Positions 6,784-15,395 of a stretch of 44,403 bases of DNA are shown here, one piece after another. Source of the stretch: CAYLJJ01 sp964384025 (GTDB lineage: Bacteria > Myxococcota_A > Bradymonadia > UBA7976 > UBA1532); the NCBI GenBank assembly GCA_964384025.1, contig CAYLJJ010000055.1, positions 1-44,403 of the forward strand, given 5' to 3'. The position numbers and the translations under genes were made by a program. Positions within the stretch are counted from its first letter, which is position 1. The number at the start of each line of letters is the position of its first letter. A model generated the notes under the pieces. That model was not told where the DNA came from, did not search any database, and saw only the letters and a list, made by a program, of their open reading frames with translations.

Positions 6784-9700
6784 TGCTGACACGGCTCATA
6801 GACCTTTGCCTTCGCTACCGTCCCATCGTCTTGCTTGCCACGGTGGTGCTAGCGCTCACGGGTCTCGCCAGCCTTTTACGTCTTCCCTTCGACGCGTTTC
6901 CTGACACCACGCCGGTGCAAGTGCAGATCAACACCACGGCTCCCGCGCTCTCTCCGCTCGAAGTGGAACGGCAAATCACATTCCCCGTCGAGCAGGCCAT
7001 CTCTGGGCTGCTCGGCCTCACGGAGGTTCGCTCGATCTCGAAGTTCGGCTTCTCACAAGTAACGGCCATCTTCAACGACAGCACCAGTATCTATCTGGCA
7101 CGACAAGTGGTCAGCGAGCGCTTAGCTACTGCGGAATTGCCCGAGGGCATCGGCCGCCCAGCCTTGGGCCCGGTCTCTACGGGCCTTGGTGAGGTGTTTC
7201 AGTATGTGCTGCATAGTGAGACGCTGTCGTCGCGGGAGCTTCGCACCCTACACCACTGGGTGGTTCGGCCGCAGCTGGTGCAGATCTCGGGCGTCGCCGA
7301 GATCAACACATGGGGAGGCCACGAAAAGCAATATCATGTCATCGTTGCTCCACAGCGTCTCATCAAACACGAGCTGACCCTCGACGACGTTGCCCGTGTG
7401 TTGCGCGATGGCAACCGCAACGCTGGCGGCGGTGTAGTGGATACCGCGGGCGAGTCGCTGTTGGTCCAGGGTCAGGGGCTGGTGTCTGGCATCGCGGATC
7501 TCAACGCGATGGTCCTTGCAACCGTTGATGGGACTCCCATCCACCTCCACGACGTAGCCGATGTGCGCGAAAGACACGAAATTCGGCGCGGCGCCGTAAC
7601 CTATCAGGGTCAGGGTGAGGCTGTGCTGGGTCTAGGCTTCATGCTCATGGGCGAGAATAGCCGAGAGCTCACGCAGCGGCTTGAGGCACGCCTCGCCGAA
7701 GTCCAGCGGAGCCTCCCGGAAGGCGCAAAGCTAACCGAGGTCTACAGCCGCACCGATCTCGTGAGCAAAGTCCTCCGCACCGTACGGAGCAACCTCCTCG
7801 AAGGCGCGCTCCTGGTCATCGCGGTGTTGTTCCTATTCCTTGGCAACTTTCGTGCGGGGCTCATCGTCGCCCTTGCGATTCCGCTCTCAATGCTCTTCGC
7901 GTTCAACGCCATGCTACGTTTCGGTATCGCGGGTAGCCTCATGAGTCTTGGGGCCATTGACTTCGGGCTCGTCGTCGATAGCTCGGTCATCATGGTGGAG
8001 AACGCGGCCAGGCGCCTCAGCGAGGATACCTCTGGTCGAAGCGTGCGTGAGGTGGTTCGCGACGCCGCCATCGAGGTGCGCAAACCCACGCTCTTCGGCG
8101 AGCTGATCATCGCCATCGTCTATCTTCCGATTCTCGCGCTCGAGGGGGTCGAGGGAAAGCTGTTCCAGCCGATGGCCCTGACCGTGATTTTTGCGCTGGT
8201 CGGCTCGATGGTCCTCTCGATGACGCTCATGCCGGTGCTGGCGAGCTACGCACTGAGGAGGGGGCGCAGCGAGGGTGACAATCACATGGTTCGGTGGCTC
8301 AAGAAGCGGTATCGGCCCTTCCTCAGCTGGGCGCTCGGAAACCGCAAGACCGTCCTGGTGCTTGCAGGTCTCATCGTGCTCAACGCAGCGTTTCTTACGA
8401 CCAAGCTCGGCTCGGAGTTTGTGCCAAGGCTCCGCGAGCAGGCGATCGTCATCAACACTGTGCGCATCGCCGGCGTATCTCTAGATGAGTCCGTCCGCTA
8501 CGGCACACAAATCGAACGCCGTCTGCTGGAGCGTTTTCCTGAGGAGATCGAGCATATCTGGACCCGCACAGGAACAGCCGAAGTGGCGACAGATCCGATG
8601 GGGCTCGAAGTCTCAGACGTTTTCATAACACTCAAGGCCCGTGACGAGTGGCGCAGGGCCAACACCCAAGATGAGCTGGTCGAAGCGATGAGCGGAACGC
8701 TCGAGTTGATGCCTGGGATGCGGAGTGTGTTCACCCAGCCGATTGAGATGCGGGTCAACGAGATGATCGCAGGCATCCGTTCCGACGTTGGCATTAAGCT
8801 CTTCGGTGACGATTTCGACCAGATCCGCAGGAAGGCAGATGAGATACGGCGTGTCGTCGAGGAACTCCCAGGAGCGGTGGATGTTACGGTCGAGCAGCTC
8901 AATGGACAGGCTATGCTGGCGATCGAGATCGACCGCCAAGCAGCAGGCCGCTACGGCGTTCCTGTAGGCGAGATCCTAGAAGTTGTCGAGTTGTTCGGCG
9001 CACGCAAGGTCGGCCAAGTGATCGACGGCCAACGCCGCTTTGACCTGGTTCTGCGTCTGGGTGATGATGCGCGCAGTTCGGTCGAACGCATTCGCCAAGT
9101 TCTGATCCGCACCGAGGCTGGAGTGCAGGTGCCGCTCTTCTCAGTGGCGAGCATCGATGTAATAGAGGTGCCGTCGACCATCCAGCGAGAGTGGGCGAAG
9201 CGACGGGTTGTGATTCAGGCGAATGTCAGAGGGAGAGATGTGGGCTCCTTCGTCGATGATGTACGCCGGGTGCTTCGCAATGATGTCGATCTGCCCGACG
9301 GCTACTACACGACGCTCGGCGGCCAATTTGAGAACTTCGAACATGCACAGAAGCGACTGCTCATCGTCGTCCCCATCGCGCTGCTACTCATCTTCTCGCT
9401 TCTCTATCTTACCTACGGTCGAGCAGCGGATGCACTGCGCGTATTCACCGGCGTCCCTTTCGGTGCGGTAGGAGGCATCGTGGCACTGTGGATGCGCGAC
9501 ATGCCGTTCTCCATCTCTGCGGGTGTTGGATTCGTTGCTCTTTCGGGTGTCGCGGTGCTCGGAGACATGGTGCTTGTGTCCTACATCATGCAGCTGCTGA
9601 AGCGTGGACGGGCTCCGCTCGCGGCGATCCGGGAGGCCGCCGAAACCCGGCTTCGACCGGTGTTGATGACCTCATTGGTCGCCGCCTTCGGCTTCATCCC

Positions 9701-9881
9701 GATGGCCTTCAACACTGGCGTAGGCGCCGAGGTCCAGCGACCACTCGCGACCGTCGTCGTTGGTGGAATGATCACTTCGACCATCGCGACGCTCCTCGTT
9801 TTGCCCGTCCTGTACGCGGTCTTTGGAGCACGCCTGCCCGAGCAGACCGAGCCCCAACCGAATCGGGAGGCGGGCGCATGA
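6783..9881 (+). CDS. CusA/CzcA-type heavy-metal efflux RND pump
   Basis: An inner-membrane proton-driven RND transporter of about 1032 residues, the usual length for the HME-RND family. The preferred start is the ATG at 6783, which shares its A with the adaptor's TGA and has GGGGGG 5-10 bases upstream. Recognisable features are the first membrane segment followed by LPFDAFPDTTPVQVQI, the HME signature around GAIDFGLVVDSSVIMVEN in the TM4 region, and large periplasmic loops (LPGAVDVTVEQLNGQ) before the second membrane block, which includes SGVAVLGDMVLVS and LRPVLMTSLVAAFGFIPMAF. It exports a metal cation with the adaptor encoded upstream. No outer-membrane TolC/CusC-like partner is in the window, so that component must be supplied elsewhere. 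Metal specificity (Cu/Ag or Zn/Co/Cd) cannot be read safely. Confidence 0.92.
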   Translation: MLTRLIDLCLRYRPIVLLATVVLALTGLASLLRLPFDAFPDTTPVQVQINTTAPALSPLEVERQITFPVEQAISGLLGLTEVRSISKFGFSQVTAIFNDSTSIYLARQVVSERLATAELPEGIGRPALGPVSTGLGEVFQYVLHSETLSSRELRTLHHWVVRPQLVQISGVAEINTWGGHEKQYHVIVAPQRLIKHELTLDDVARVLRDGNRNAGGGVVDTAGESLLVQGQGLVSGIADLNAMVLATVDGTPIHLHDVADVRERHEIRRGAVTYQGQGEAVLGLGFMLMGENSRELTQRLEARLAEVQRSLPEGAKLTEVYSRTDLVSKVLRTVRSNLLEGALLVIAVLFLFLGNFRAGLIVALAIPLSMLFAFNAMLRFGIAGSLMSLGAIDFGLVVDSSVIMVENAARRLSEDTSGRSVREVVRDAAIEVRKPTLFGELIIAIVYLPILALEGVEGKLFQPMALTVIFALVGSMVLSMTLMPVLASYALRRGRSEGDNHMVRWLKKRYRPFLSWALGNRKTVLVLAGLIVLNAAFLTTKLGSEFVPRLREQAIVINTVRIAGVSLDESVRYGTQIERRLLERFPEEIEHIWTRTGTAEVATDPMGLEVSDVFITLKARDEWRRANTQDELVEAMSGTLELMPGMRSVFTQPIEMRVNEMIAGIRSDVGIKLFGDDFDQIRRKADEIRRVVEELPGAVDVTVEQLNGQAMLAIEIDRQAAGRYGVPVGEILEVVELFGARKVGQVIDGQRRFDLVLRLGDDARSSVERIRQVLIRTEAGVQVPLFSVASIDVIEVPSTIQREWAKRRVVIQANVRGRDVGSFVDDVRRVLRNDVDLPDGYYTTLGGQFENFEHAQKRLLIVVPIALLLIFSLLYLTYGRAADALRVFTGVPFGAVGGIVALWMRDMPFSISAGVGFVALSGVAVLGDMVLVSYIMQLLKRGRAPLAAIREAAETRLRPVLMTSLVAAFGFIPMAFNTGVGAEVQRPLATVVVGGMITSTIATLLVLPVLYAVFGARLPEQTEPQPNREAGA

Positions 9882-10426
9882 AGCGAGCGTTGCGCTTGGT
9901 ACTCGCCATCATAGGTGTACAAGCAGCGCTCATCGCTGCGTATTGGTTGGTCGAGAGCCGTCGCTCCCAAAATAAAGAAACATCGTTAAAGCTCAGCACT
10001 GCTCCGCCACAACGAGCAGGCGGCTTTATGCCAAATCTCTTAGCGCAGAGGCGCGACGGCAGCCCCATAAACCTGAGCACCATTGAGCGACCCACGCTTG
10101 TGCACTTCTGGGCCACGTGGTGTCCACCTTGCCGCGCGGAGTTGCCAGGGCTGCTCCGACTCCCCGACAGATATGGCGTCGAGGTGTTGGCTGTCGCGCT
10201 GGACCGCGATTGGGTGGATGTAGAACGCTTCTTGGGTAGACGCTCCTCTACAAGGGTCCTGATCGGAGATGCAGCCCAAGTTGAGAGACAGATCGGCGTG
10301 CGTTCCCTTCCTGTGACCTACCTCGTCGATCCTGGAGGGCGACTGCTCCTGCGCTTTGATGACGCACATGATTGGACAGACCCTAGTTTTCTCCAAACCT
10401 GGCTTGTTCAGCGCGGCGGAGACTGA
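9878..10426 (+). CDS. TlpA/ResA-like membrane-anchored thioredoxin
   Basis: A 182-residue thiol-disulfide oxidoreductase. The ATG at 9878 overlaps the RND stop codon (ATGA), making it the fourth coupled gene of the efflux operon; the open frame extends far upstream inside the RND gene but that is a shadow. One N-terminal membrane anchor (residues ~5-22) places the catalytic domain in the periplasm. The thioredoxin fold is shown by LVHFWATWCPPCRAELP with the CPPC active site, and by the cis-Pro loop VRSLPVTYLVD. Likely role: keeping the Cys-rich repeats of the adaptor and lipoprotein reduced so that they can bind metal. That link is inferred from gene order. Confidence 0.88.
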   Translation: MKRALRLVLAIIGVQAALIAAYWLVESRRSQNKETSLKLSTAPPQRAGGFMPNLLAQRRDGSPINLSTIERPTLVHFWATWCPPCRAELPGLLRLPDRYGVEVLAVALDRDWVDVERFLGRRSSTRVLIGDAAQVERQIGVRSLPVTYLVDPGGRLLLRFDDAHDWTDPSFLQTWLVQRGGD

Positions 10427-10638
10427 CGGTTTACGAAGATCTCCCGGCCGGTTGTACGCGCCGGTTGCTCCAGGTTTTGCAACAGCCCACAGAGATGTTC
10501 TGATAATTCGAGTTGTTGGGTTTCACCCACCCGTTCTGTTTCTGACATTCTCCATCAGAAAAAATTACCGAACAGTACCAGAGGTGTGGGTATTTTAAAC
10601 AACAAAATGAACCACTCTAAAGTCCAGAGTATGCTTTG

Positions 10639-10670
10639 GCGACTGAAAGTCGCAGTCGGCTGAAGCCGAC
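10639..10670. repeat. IS right-end hairpins
   Basis: Two perfect back-to-back hairpins: GCGACT-GAA-AGTCGC (10639-10653) and GTCGGCT-GA-AGCCGAC (10655-10670). Subterminal hairpins of this kind are the transposase recognition structures in IS200/IS605 elements. They lie 3' of the minus-strand transposase gene. Confidence 0.75.
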
Positions 10671-10714
10671 ACTAAATAGAAGCAAACCGACAATTAGTTA
10701 AATACTGGTTTGAG

Positions 10715-11149
10715 TTACTCTACCGTAAAATTATCATCATTATGGTTCGAATGTTTATCATGATTCTCAAGATATTCTTGAATCATTTCATCAGTCACAT
10801 AACCAGAGCTAAAGGCAGCATAACCAACAGCCCAGAAATGTTTTCCCCAATATCTTCTACTTAACTGAGGGTATTCTTCTTGTATTTTTCTTGATGAGCG
10901 TCCTTTAAGATCCTTAACTATATAGCTTATACTGAGTTTTGGCGGATAGGATATGTACATGTGAACATGATCTCTACTAATTATACCACGGATGATATTA
11001 ATGTCATTCTTATCGCATACTTGACGAAGTATCTCTTTTATTCTGAATCCAACGTCATCCGTTAGAATTTTATACCTATACTTCGTTATCCATATAAGAT
11101 GGACTCTCAAATCATATACTGAATGTGAAAACTTTCGATATGATCTCAT
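10715..11149 (-). CDS. tnpA: IS200/IS605 family transposase TnpA
   Basis: A 144-residue Y1 HUH transposase that cuts and rejoins single-stranded DNA at the element's hairpin ends. The start at 11149 (MRSYRKFSHSVYDLRVHLIW) matches the usual TnpA N-terminus; an extension of nine residues upstream is possible but unlike the family. The HUH metal site is RDHVHMYI, and the C-terminal helix with its tyrosines (GYVTDEMIQEYLENH) carries the nucleophile. Length is normal and the frame is intact, so it may be active. No TnpB/RNA-guided nuclease partner is next to it. Its AT-richness contrasts with the surrounding genes and fits recent arrival. Confidence 0.92.
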   Translation of the reverse strand: MRSYRKFSHSVYDLRVHLIWITKYRYKILTDDVGFRIKEILRQVCDKNDINIIRGIISRDHVHMYISYPPKLSISYIVKDLKGRSSRKIQEEYPQLSRRYWGKHFWAVGYAAFSSGYVTDEMIQEYLENHDKHSNHNDDNFTVE

Positions 11150-11171
11150 AGTAAGGGTTATACTAAAGTCT

Positions 11172-11197
11172 TGCACTAAAGTGCAGGGTTTTCACCC
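11172..11197. repeat. IS left-end hairpins
   Basis: A 14-base palindrome TGCACTAAAGTGCA (11172-11185) adjoins a second small hairpin, GGGT-TTTC-ACCC (11186-11197), just upstream of the transposase start. The location and size match left-end recognition hairpins of IS200-type elements. Confidence 0.6.
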
Positions 11198-11373
11198 ACG
11201 GTACGGAGAGTTGAAATTCTTAATTTCTCTTTGCTTTCCCGTTCAATATGCAATATTCCCCTAAAAAATCTCTCTATAGCCTTTAAGATAGAAGAAAGGC
11301 GTTGGATGAGGCGTATTCATGAAAGATCATACCATTAGAGCCTGAGAATTTGTTTTTTTGCGCAGATGAGGAA

Positions 11374-11464
11374 TAAGTATATTCTTGAGCCATCCCATTA
11401 ATCACATAACTAGAGCCAAAAACATCATAACCAACAGTACAGAAATGCTTTCCCTAATACACTC
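11374..11464 (-). pseudogene. Decayed fragment of a second IS200-type transposase
   Basis: About 90 bases that align by eye with 10771-10860, the C-terminal coding part of the intact transposase. Shared blocks include CATAACCAACAG, CAGAAATG and TTTCCC on the plus strand, interspersed with scattered substitutions. The rest of this copy is gone. It shows an earlier, related insertion at the same place. Confidence 0.65.
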
Positions 11465-11548
11465 TGGTTGCTGACCCATTAAATCTATCGTAATTATTAG
11501 CAAAACAGTAGATTGCCGGGTTGTAATACAAACAATATGCTGAGGTCG

Positions 11549-12565
11549 ATGAACACCGAGCATCAGATGAAGAGACGCTACCGGATCCTGCTCCTGCTCC
11601 TCTTTCCTACAGGTCTCCTGTTCTCCCTCTCTCTTCGCTGTGGAGGCGCTCCAGGTGCCCTGGATCGTGGAGACAATGGCCTCTGGCTGACGCGGCACTG
11701 GCTGCACGGCACCAGCGTTGAGCGCCCTACAGTTTTGGTGGAGCGTCTAAGGGCTCGGGGCATTCGTCGCGTCTACCCTTTCTTGGGTCCCATCGATCGA
11801 GAGGGCTGGCCAGGGTGGCGGGATGGAGAGCAGATCCGTCGCTACCCCCCTGCACAGGCGGAGACCTTTCTCAGGGAGATGCAGCGCTTGGCTCCAGAGA
11901 TTAAGGTCCTACCCTGGACCGGGGGAGTCCTTCATCGAGATGTGATCTTTGGGCATAAGGGGCGAATGGAGGGTTTTTTAAAACATTTGATGCAGCTTCG
12001 GAGCGCAGGAGCTGCGGGAGTCCATCTGAACGTCGAGCCTCTCCCCAGTGGAAGCCCAGATTTCTTGCGCTTCATCGAAGAGATCAAAGATGCTCTCCCT
12101 GGAGGGCTCATCAGCTTGGCGGCCTATCCTCCCCAGACCCTTGTTTGGCAAGATGAGGAGATTTATTGGTCGATGGAGTATCTTCAGCAACTCTGCTTTG
12201 CCACAGATGAGTTGGTGTTGATGTCCTATGACACTGGGCTGTTTCTGGGTGTAGCATATGAAGCCTTGGTGGCTCATTGGACCCAAACTTTAAGCAGCCT
12301 ACCTCTTCCCAATCAGGGAGGCTGTCGATGGTCGATGGGGATCCCCAGCTATGAAGAGGAGAAGCCCTGGCATCACCCTTGGGCAGAGAATCTAGAGCGA
12401 GCCCTGTATGGGGTCCTGCGAGCGGGCGCCTTGCCTTCAAGCTTTCAGGGGGTCACGATCTATGCTGATTGGACAACCGATGATGAGGAGTGGGGGCTCT
12501 ACGATAGAATCTGGCGAGGCCAGACAAGCGCTGAGAGGCCAGGGCCAGAAACTCAGCGACTTTGA
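11549..12565 (+). CDS. Secreted TIM-barrel glycosidase-like protein
   Basis: A predicted 338-residue exported protein. The ATG at 11549 has a GAGG a few bases upstream; the ATG at 11567, directly before the hydrophobic signal (RRYRILLLLLFPTGLLF), is an alternative. The signal ends in LSLRC, which resembles a lipobox but has Arg before the Cys, so lipidation is doubtful. The body alternates strands and helices: GIRRVYPFLGP, IKVLPWTGG, GVHLNVEPLP, LISLAAYPP, LVLMSYDTG and GVTIYADW. That is the pattern of a (beta/alpha)8 barrel, and VHLNVEP and LMSYD recall GH18/GH-like enzymes. The catalytic DxxDxDxE of true chitinases is not seen, so activity is uncertain. Confidence 0.6.
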   Translation: MNTEHQMKRRYRILLLLLFPTGLLFSLSLRCGGAPGALDRGDNGLWLTRHWLHGTSVERPTVLVERLRARGIRRVYPFLGPIDREGWPGWRDGEQIRRYPPAQAETFLREMQRLAPEIKVLPWTGGVLHRDVIFGHKGRMEGFLKHLMQLRSAGAAGVHLNVEPLPSGSPDFLRFIEEIKDALPGGLISLAAYPPQTLVWQDEEIYWSMEYLQQLCFATDELVLMSYDTGLFLGVAYEALVAHWTQTLSSLPLPNQGGCRWSMGIPSYEEEKPWHHPWAENLERALYGVLRAGALPSSFQGVTIYADWTTDDEEWGLYDRIWRGQTSAERPGPETQRL

Positions 12566-12607
12566 AGCTGAATAGTGTCTCCATACAAGCACCGCCGGGA
12601 GTTTTTA

Positions 12608-13210
12608 ATGTCGATCTATCACCCACATCGGGGTCGTCTTCAGCCTGAGCGCCGCCGTCTCCTCCTTGATCTAGCGATGGGAAGCGCCGCGTTGATGTTC
12701 TCGGGGTGCAGCCCTCGCTCCAAGGCCCAAGCGCAGGAGGTTGAGCCCTCAGAGGCCGATATCCAAGCGCTCATCGTCGAGATCCAGATGGAGCGCATAG
12801 CCACCGCCGCCTACGCCGCGCTCTCTCCGCTTCTCTCTGAAGAGCTGCGCTCGGTAGGGCTGCTTTTTGGTGAGCATCATCAGGCTCATGTAGAAGAGGG
12901 GATCTTTCAGCTCCGAGGCTTGGGCCGTCCAATCCCTGAGCCTCTCCCCCTCCCTGAGTTCCCCGAGCCTCAAGGAGATCAAGAGGTGCTGAACGTCGCT
13001 CTGGGGATGGAACGGCAGGCAGTAGAGTCCTATCTGGGCCTCATCTCCCAGTTCAATATCCCCGAGCTGCGACTCTCCGCCGCTGAGATCTTGGGCAGTG
13101 AGGTTGCTCATGCCCTCGCATTAGAAGCAGCTCTGGCGGGGGTCGGTCCCCTTGATGAGTTGGCCACCGTGATCGACTTCTCCCTCACCTCAGAGCTGCT
13201 TAAGCGCTGA
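12608..13210 (+). CDS. Ferritin-like domain lipoprotein with TAT-type signal
   Basis: A predicted 200-residue envelope protein. The ATG at 12608 is chosen over a GTG at 12575 because GGGAG lies 7 bases before it. The N-terminus has a twin-arginine-like RRRLLLDLAMGSAAL segment ending in MFSGC, a lipobox. The mature part looks like a four-helix ferritin-like bundle: EIQMERIATAAY, GEHHQAHVEE, GMERQAVESYLG and GSEVAHALALEAAL supply regularly spaced Glu/His residues suitable for a di-iron site. Such proteins are often annotated as Ferritin_2/DUF4439. Role in metal or oxidative-stress handling is inference. Confidence 0.65.
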   Translation: MSIYHPHRGRLQPERRRLLLDLAMGSAALMFSGCSPRSKAQAQEVEPSEADIQALIVEIQMERIATAAYAALSPLLSEELRSVGLLFGEHHQAHVEEGIFQLRGLGRPIPEPLPLPEFPEPQGDQEVLNVALGMERQAVESYLGLISQFNIPELRLSAAEILGSEVAHALALEAALAGVGPLDELATVIDFSLTSELLKR

Positions 13211-13255
13211 GGGCAGCTTGAATGATCGCGGCTGAGGGAGTCTAAGACCTACCCA

Positions 13256-13278
13256 AAGTTGAATTTTAAGTTCAGCTT
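13256..13278. terminator. Weak hairpin between convergent genes
   Basis: AAGTTGAA (13256-13263) pairs with TTCAGCTT (13271-13278) through one G-U wobble, with a 7-base loop. It sits in the 66-base gap between the plus-strand ferritin-like gene and the minus-strand operon ending at 13277. No clear T-tract follows on either strand, so termination is only a suggestion. Confidence 0.3.
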
Positions 13279-13861
13279 AACCAGGCAGCTCAAGGTTTTC
13301 AAGATCCACCATAATCACCGGGAGTGCTTCGGAGCGCAGCTGACCAATCTTCATCCTGAGTCGATCTTGTTCATCTTCAGATAATAATTTGATAAACCCA
13401 TCTTCATATATACGGTTTATCAAACCCAGGGATGCAGACTGAACCATAATAGTATTGCTCAGTCCACGCATAATAAAACCAAAGAGACCGTCTGGAGGCT
13501 GTTTGCCAAATTCAAAGAGGAGATTTACAATCGCCAACCTGTGAAGCGCGGTGAGAAGATTGGTCATCGTCGTTGTATCATCACATTTGAGATGGTTTAC
13601 AAATTGGAGCACCCACCTACATAGCTCTGGGTTTGGGCTCTGGTTGCTGGCTAGAGAGAGCAGAAAGGAGAGGGCTCTTATGATCGGAGGAGCTTGAAGC
13701 TTGGCGTAGCGTTCTACCAAGGGGCCCAGACCCTCTTCAGCGACTATGCGCTCCATCAACTCTAGAGATTTCTGCGTGCGGTAGTGATCGTCCTCAAGAG
13801 AGTTGGCTGTGGTGTTGGACAAAACATCCAACGCCTCCCAAGCATAACGCGAAGCTGTCAT
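13277..13861 (-). CDS. Helical protein coupled to eCIS-core gene
   Basis: A 194-residue, apparently cytoplasmic protein with no signal peptide, rich in Leu and predicted to be all-helical, reminiscent of ARM/HEAT-type bundles (IIRALSFLLSLAS, LLTALHRLAIVNLLFEF). I do not recognise a named family. Its start codon overlaps the stop of the upstream DUF4157 gene (ATGA), so the two are translationally coupled. By analogy with effector pairs, it could be an immunity protein or an adaptor that loads the DUF4157 protein. This is inference from arrangement only. Confidence 0.6.
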   Translation of the reverse strand: MTASRYAWEALDVLSNTTANSLEDDHYRTQKSLELMERIVAEEGLGPLVERYAKLQAPPIIRALSFLLSLASNQSPNPELCRWVLQFVNHLKCDDTTTMTNLLTALHRLAIVNLLFEFGKQPPDGLFGFIMRGLSNTIMVQSASLGLINRIYEDGFIKLLSEDEQDRLRMKIGQLRSEALPVIMVDLENLELPG

Positions 13862-15225
13862 ACGAAGGCCATTCCAGTCCAGATCTCAATATCGACGCGA
13901 GCATCACGGTTGTTGCGGGGGAGGTTGCTGTTTTGGAAGGTTCGAGAGAGAGGCGGAGGTGCGGTGTGGAGGGTTGACATAATGAAGTTCTCCGCTCGCA
14001 CAAAGGCTTGATCTCGTAAGGAAAGCTCACGCCTATTGAGTTGAGCCCGTAAACCCAACAGGCCTGCGCTTGCCTCTGCTTTGGTCATCGGTCCGCTACG
14101 CGACCAGGGATAGGACAGCTCCAGTCCTCCACCCTGCACTTGAAGTCGCCCACGATGGTTGGGGCTGCGTCTTCTGGTCCTTGTCCGAGGTCGGCTGCGC
14201 ACACGTGTCTGCTCATATGTATAGGCCATGGCAGCAAGAGTGCCCACAGCCAGCACTCCCAATACCAACCATCCCGGGGGACCAGCGACAACGAGGGGAG
14301 CTGCAGCCACGGCCGCCACCTGTTGCACAGGTGGTTGGCCCTCTGGAGAGACTGCTGTTCTGCTCGAGGAGCTTTTGCCTTCCAGGGCCTCAAGCAACAT
14401 ATGACTGGAGATACGCAAAGTCTCTGGATCACCGTTGCCCTTGAGCGCAGTGAACTGAGAGATGGTCTCTCTTAATTGACCCACTTCAGAAGCTTGTTGT
14501 TGGGTGCTCTCTTCAGGGGCTTGGGCAGAGGCTTCTCCAGCGGGCTCTTCTGGGGATTCGATATCGAGGAGAAGCTCTTGTAGCATACTCAGAATTTGAT
14601 CTGCTTCGTTGTCTAAAACTCTATCTGTTCCATCTCCCTCTGATTTTTGCTGAACATGTCCAGAGCTACCTCCTCCACTAGCTACCTGGTCCAAGAGTGT
14701 TTCGCTGCTCTTGCCTTGAACCACTGCGTCAGCTACTGTATCAGCATGTTGCTCATATCGATCGCCAATCTGACCGACGTTTCCTTTTAGAGATACTCCG
14801 CTCTGCTGTTGAACCACATGTGCAGCTTCATGAGCTGCCGTGTGCAAACTGGGCTGTTCTTTGAAAGCCACATGGTTCCCAGTAGCATATGCTTCAGCAC
14901 CCATCGATCGATTAGCCTCTGTTGCAGCACCTCCTACATGAGCTTGAACATTGCTGATATTATGATGCCCAAAGGATCTTTGGATCGCATTAAGGTGAGG
15001 TAATGAGGACCCACTGCCCTGGATACCGCGAGCTGCTGCCGCATGAATTGCCTCAGTTTTTTCACCATTTCTCTTCATCTGCAATTGAAGCTCTTGGCTC
15101 TGAGCCACAGCCGCTGAAGATGGTGCAAGGGTCATCTGCACTGGCTGTTCTGCCGAATTCTCTTGTTGAACGATAGGTTTTTGGAGTTCTTGAGTAGATC
15201 GACTAAAGGAATATGTCTCGGACAT
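13858..15225 (-). CDS. eCIS-core (DUF4157) putative metallopeptidase/effector
   Basis: A 455-residue protein with an AGGAG site 6 bases before its ATG. Residues ~70-170 form a DUF4157 (eCIS-core) domain: a GSGSSLPH start, FGHHNISNVQAHVG, the YATGNHVAF strand, and HTAAHEAAHVVQQ, whose HEAAH matches the zincin HExxH motif. A Glu/Gln-rich disordered stretch follows. Then comes one hydrophobic segment (WLVLGVLAVGTLAAMAY), an Arg-rich patch (RSRPRTRTRRR), and a ~110-residue C-terminal domain of unknown type. DUF4157 domains are common on proteins linked to extracellular contractile injection systems and often sit on toxins. No sheath, tube or baseplate genes are in this window, so the link to an injection system here is indirect. 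Confidence 0.75.
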   Translation of the reverse strand: MSETYSFSRSTQELQKPIVQQENSAEQPVQMTLAPSSAAVAQSQELQLQMKRNGEKTEAIHAAAARGIQGSGSSLPHLNAIQRSFGHHNISNVQAHVGGAATEANRSMGAEAYATGNHVAFKEQPSLHTAAHEAAHVVQQQSGVSLKGNVGQIGDRYEQHADTVADAVVQGKSSETLLDQVASGGGSSGHVQQKSEGDGTDRVLDNEADQILSMLQELLLDIESPEEPAGEASAQAPEESTQQQASEVGQLRETISQFTALKGNGDPETLRISSHMLLEALEGKSSSSRTAVSPEGQPPVQQVAAVAAAPLVVAGPPGWLVLGVLAVGTLAAMAYTYEQTRVRSRPRTRTRRRSPNHRGRLQVQGGGLELSYPWSRSGPMTKAEASAGLLGLRAQLNRRELSLRDQAFVRAENFIMSTLHTAPPPLSRTFQNSNLPRNNRDARVDIEIWTGMAFV

Positions 15226-15395
15226 CTCTACTCCTAACTGCTCAGCACGGCTTCATAAAACAGTAGCGTTGGATATCAAAATATTGCAGTCGAGGGCCGG
15301 AGATTCAAGGGGTTGCCCCAAAAACTGCGCGCTCTGGCGTTCCATTTGGGGGAAAGCTGCACCCACTTTAGAGGGCTTCTGTTATCTTGGCGACC

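Larger units (their letters stand above)
10639..11197 (-). mobile_element. IS200/IS605-family element
   Basis: A compact insertion element: one Y1 transposase gene flanked by subterminal hairpins and no terminal inverted repeats, as expected of IS200/IS605 elements that move as single-stranded DNA. The downstream end holds two perfect hairpins (10639-10670), the upstream end two (11172-11197). Exact cleavage sites are not determined. It lies just beyond the metal-efflux operon. Confidence 0.8.

Noticed and set aside
5145..6792. Several long minus-strand frames opposite the adaptor gene
   Set aside because: They are shadows of the repetitive, GC-rich adaptor coding sequence; compositions are His/Arg/Cys-rich artefacts and there are no starts with ribosome sites.
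9488..9877. N-terminal extension of the TlpA-like gene inside the RND gene
   Set aside because: It lies wholly within the RND coding sequence in another frame; the real start is the ATG overlapping the RND stop.
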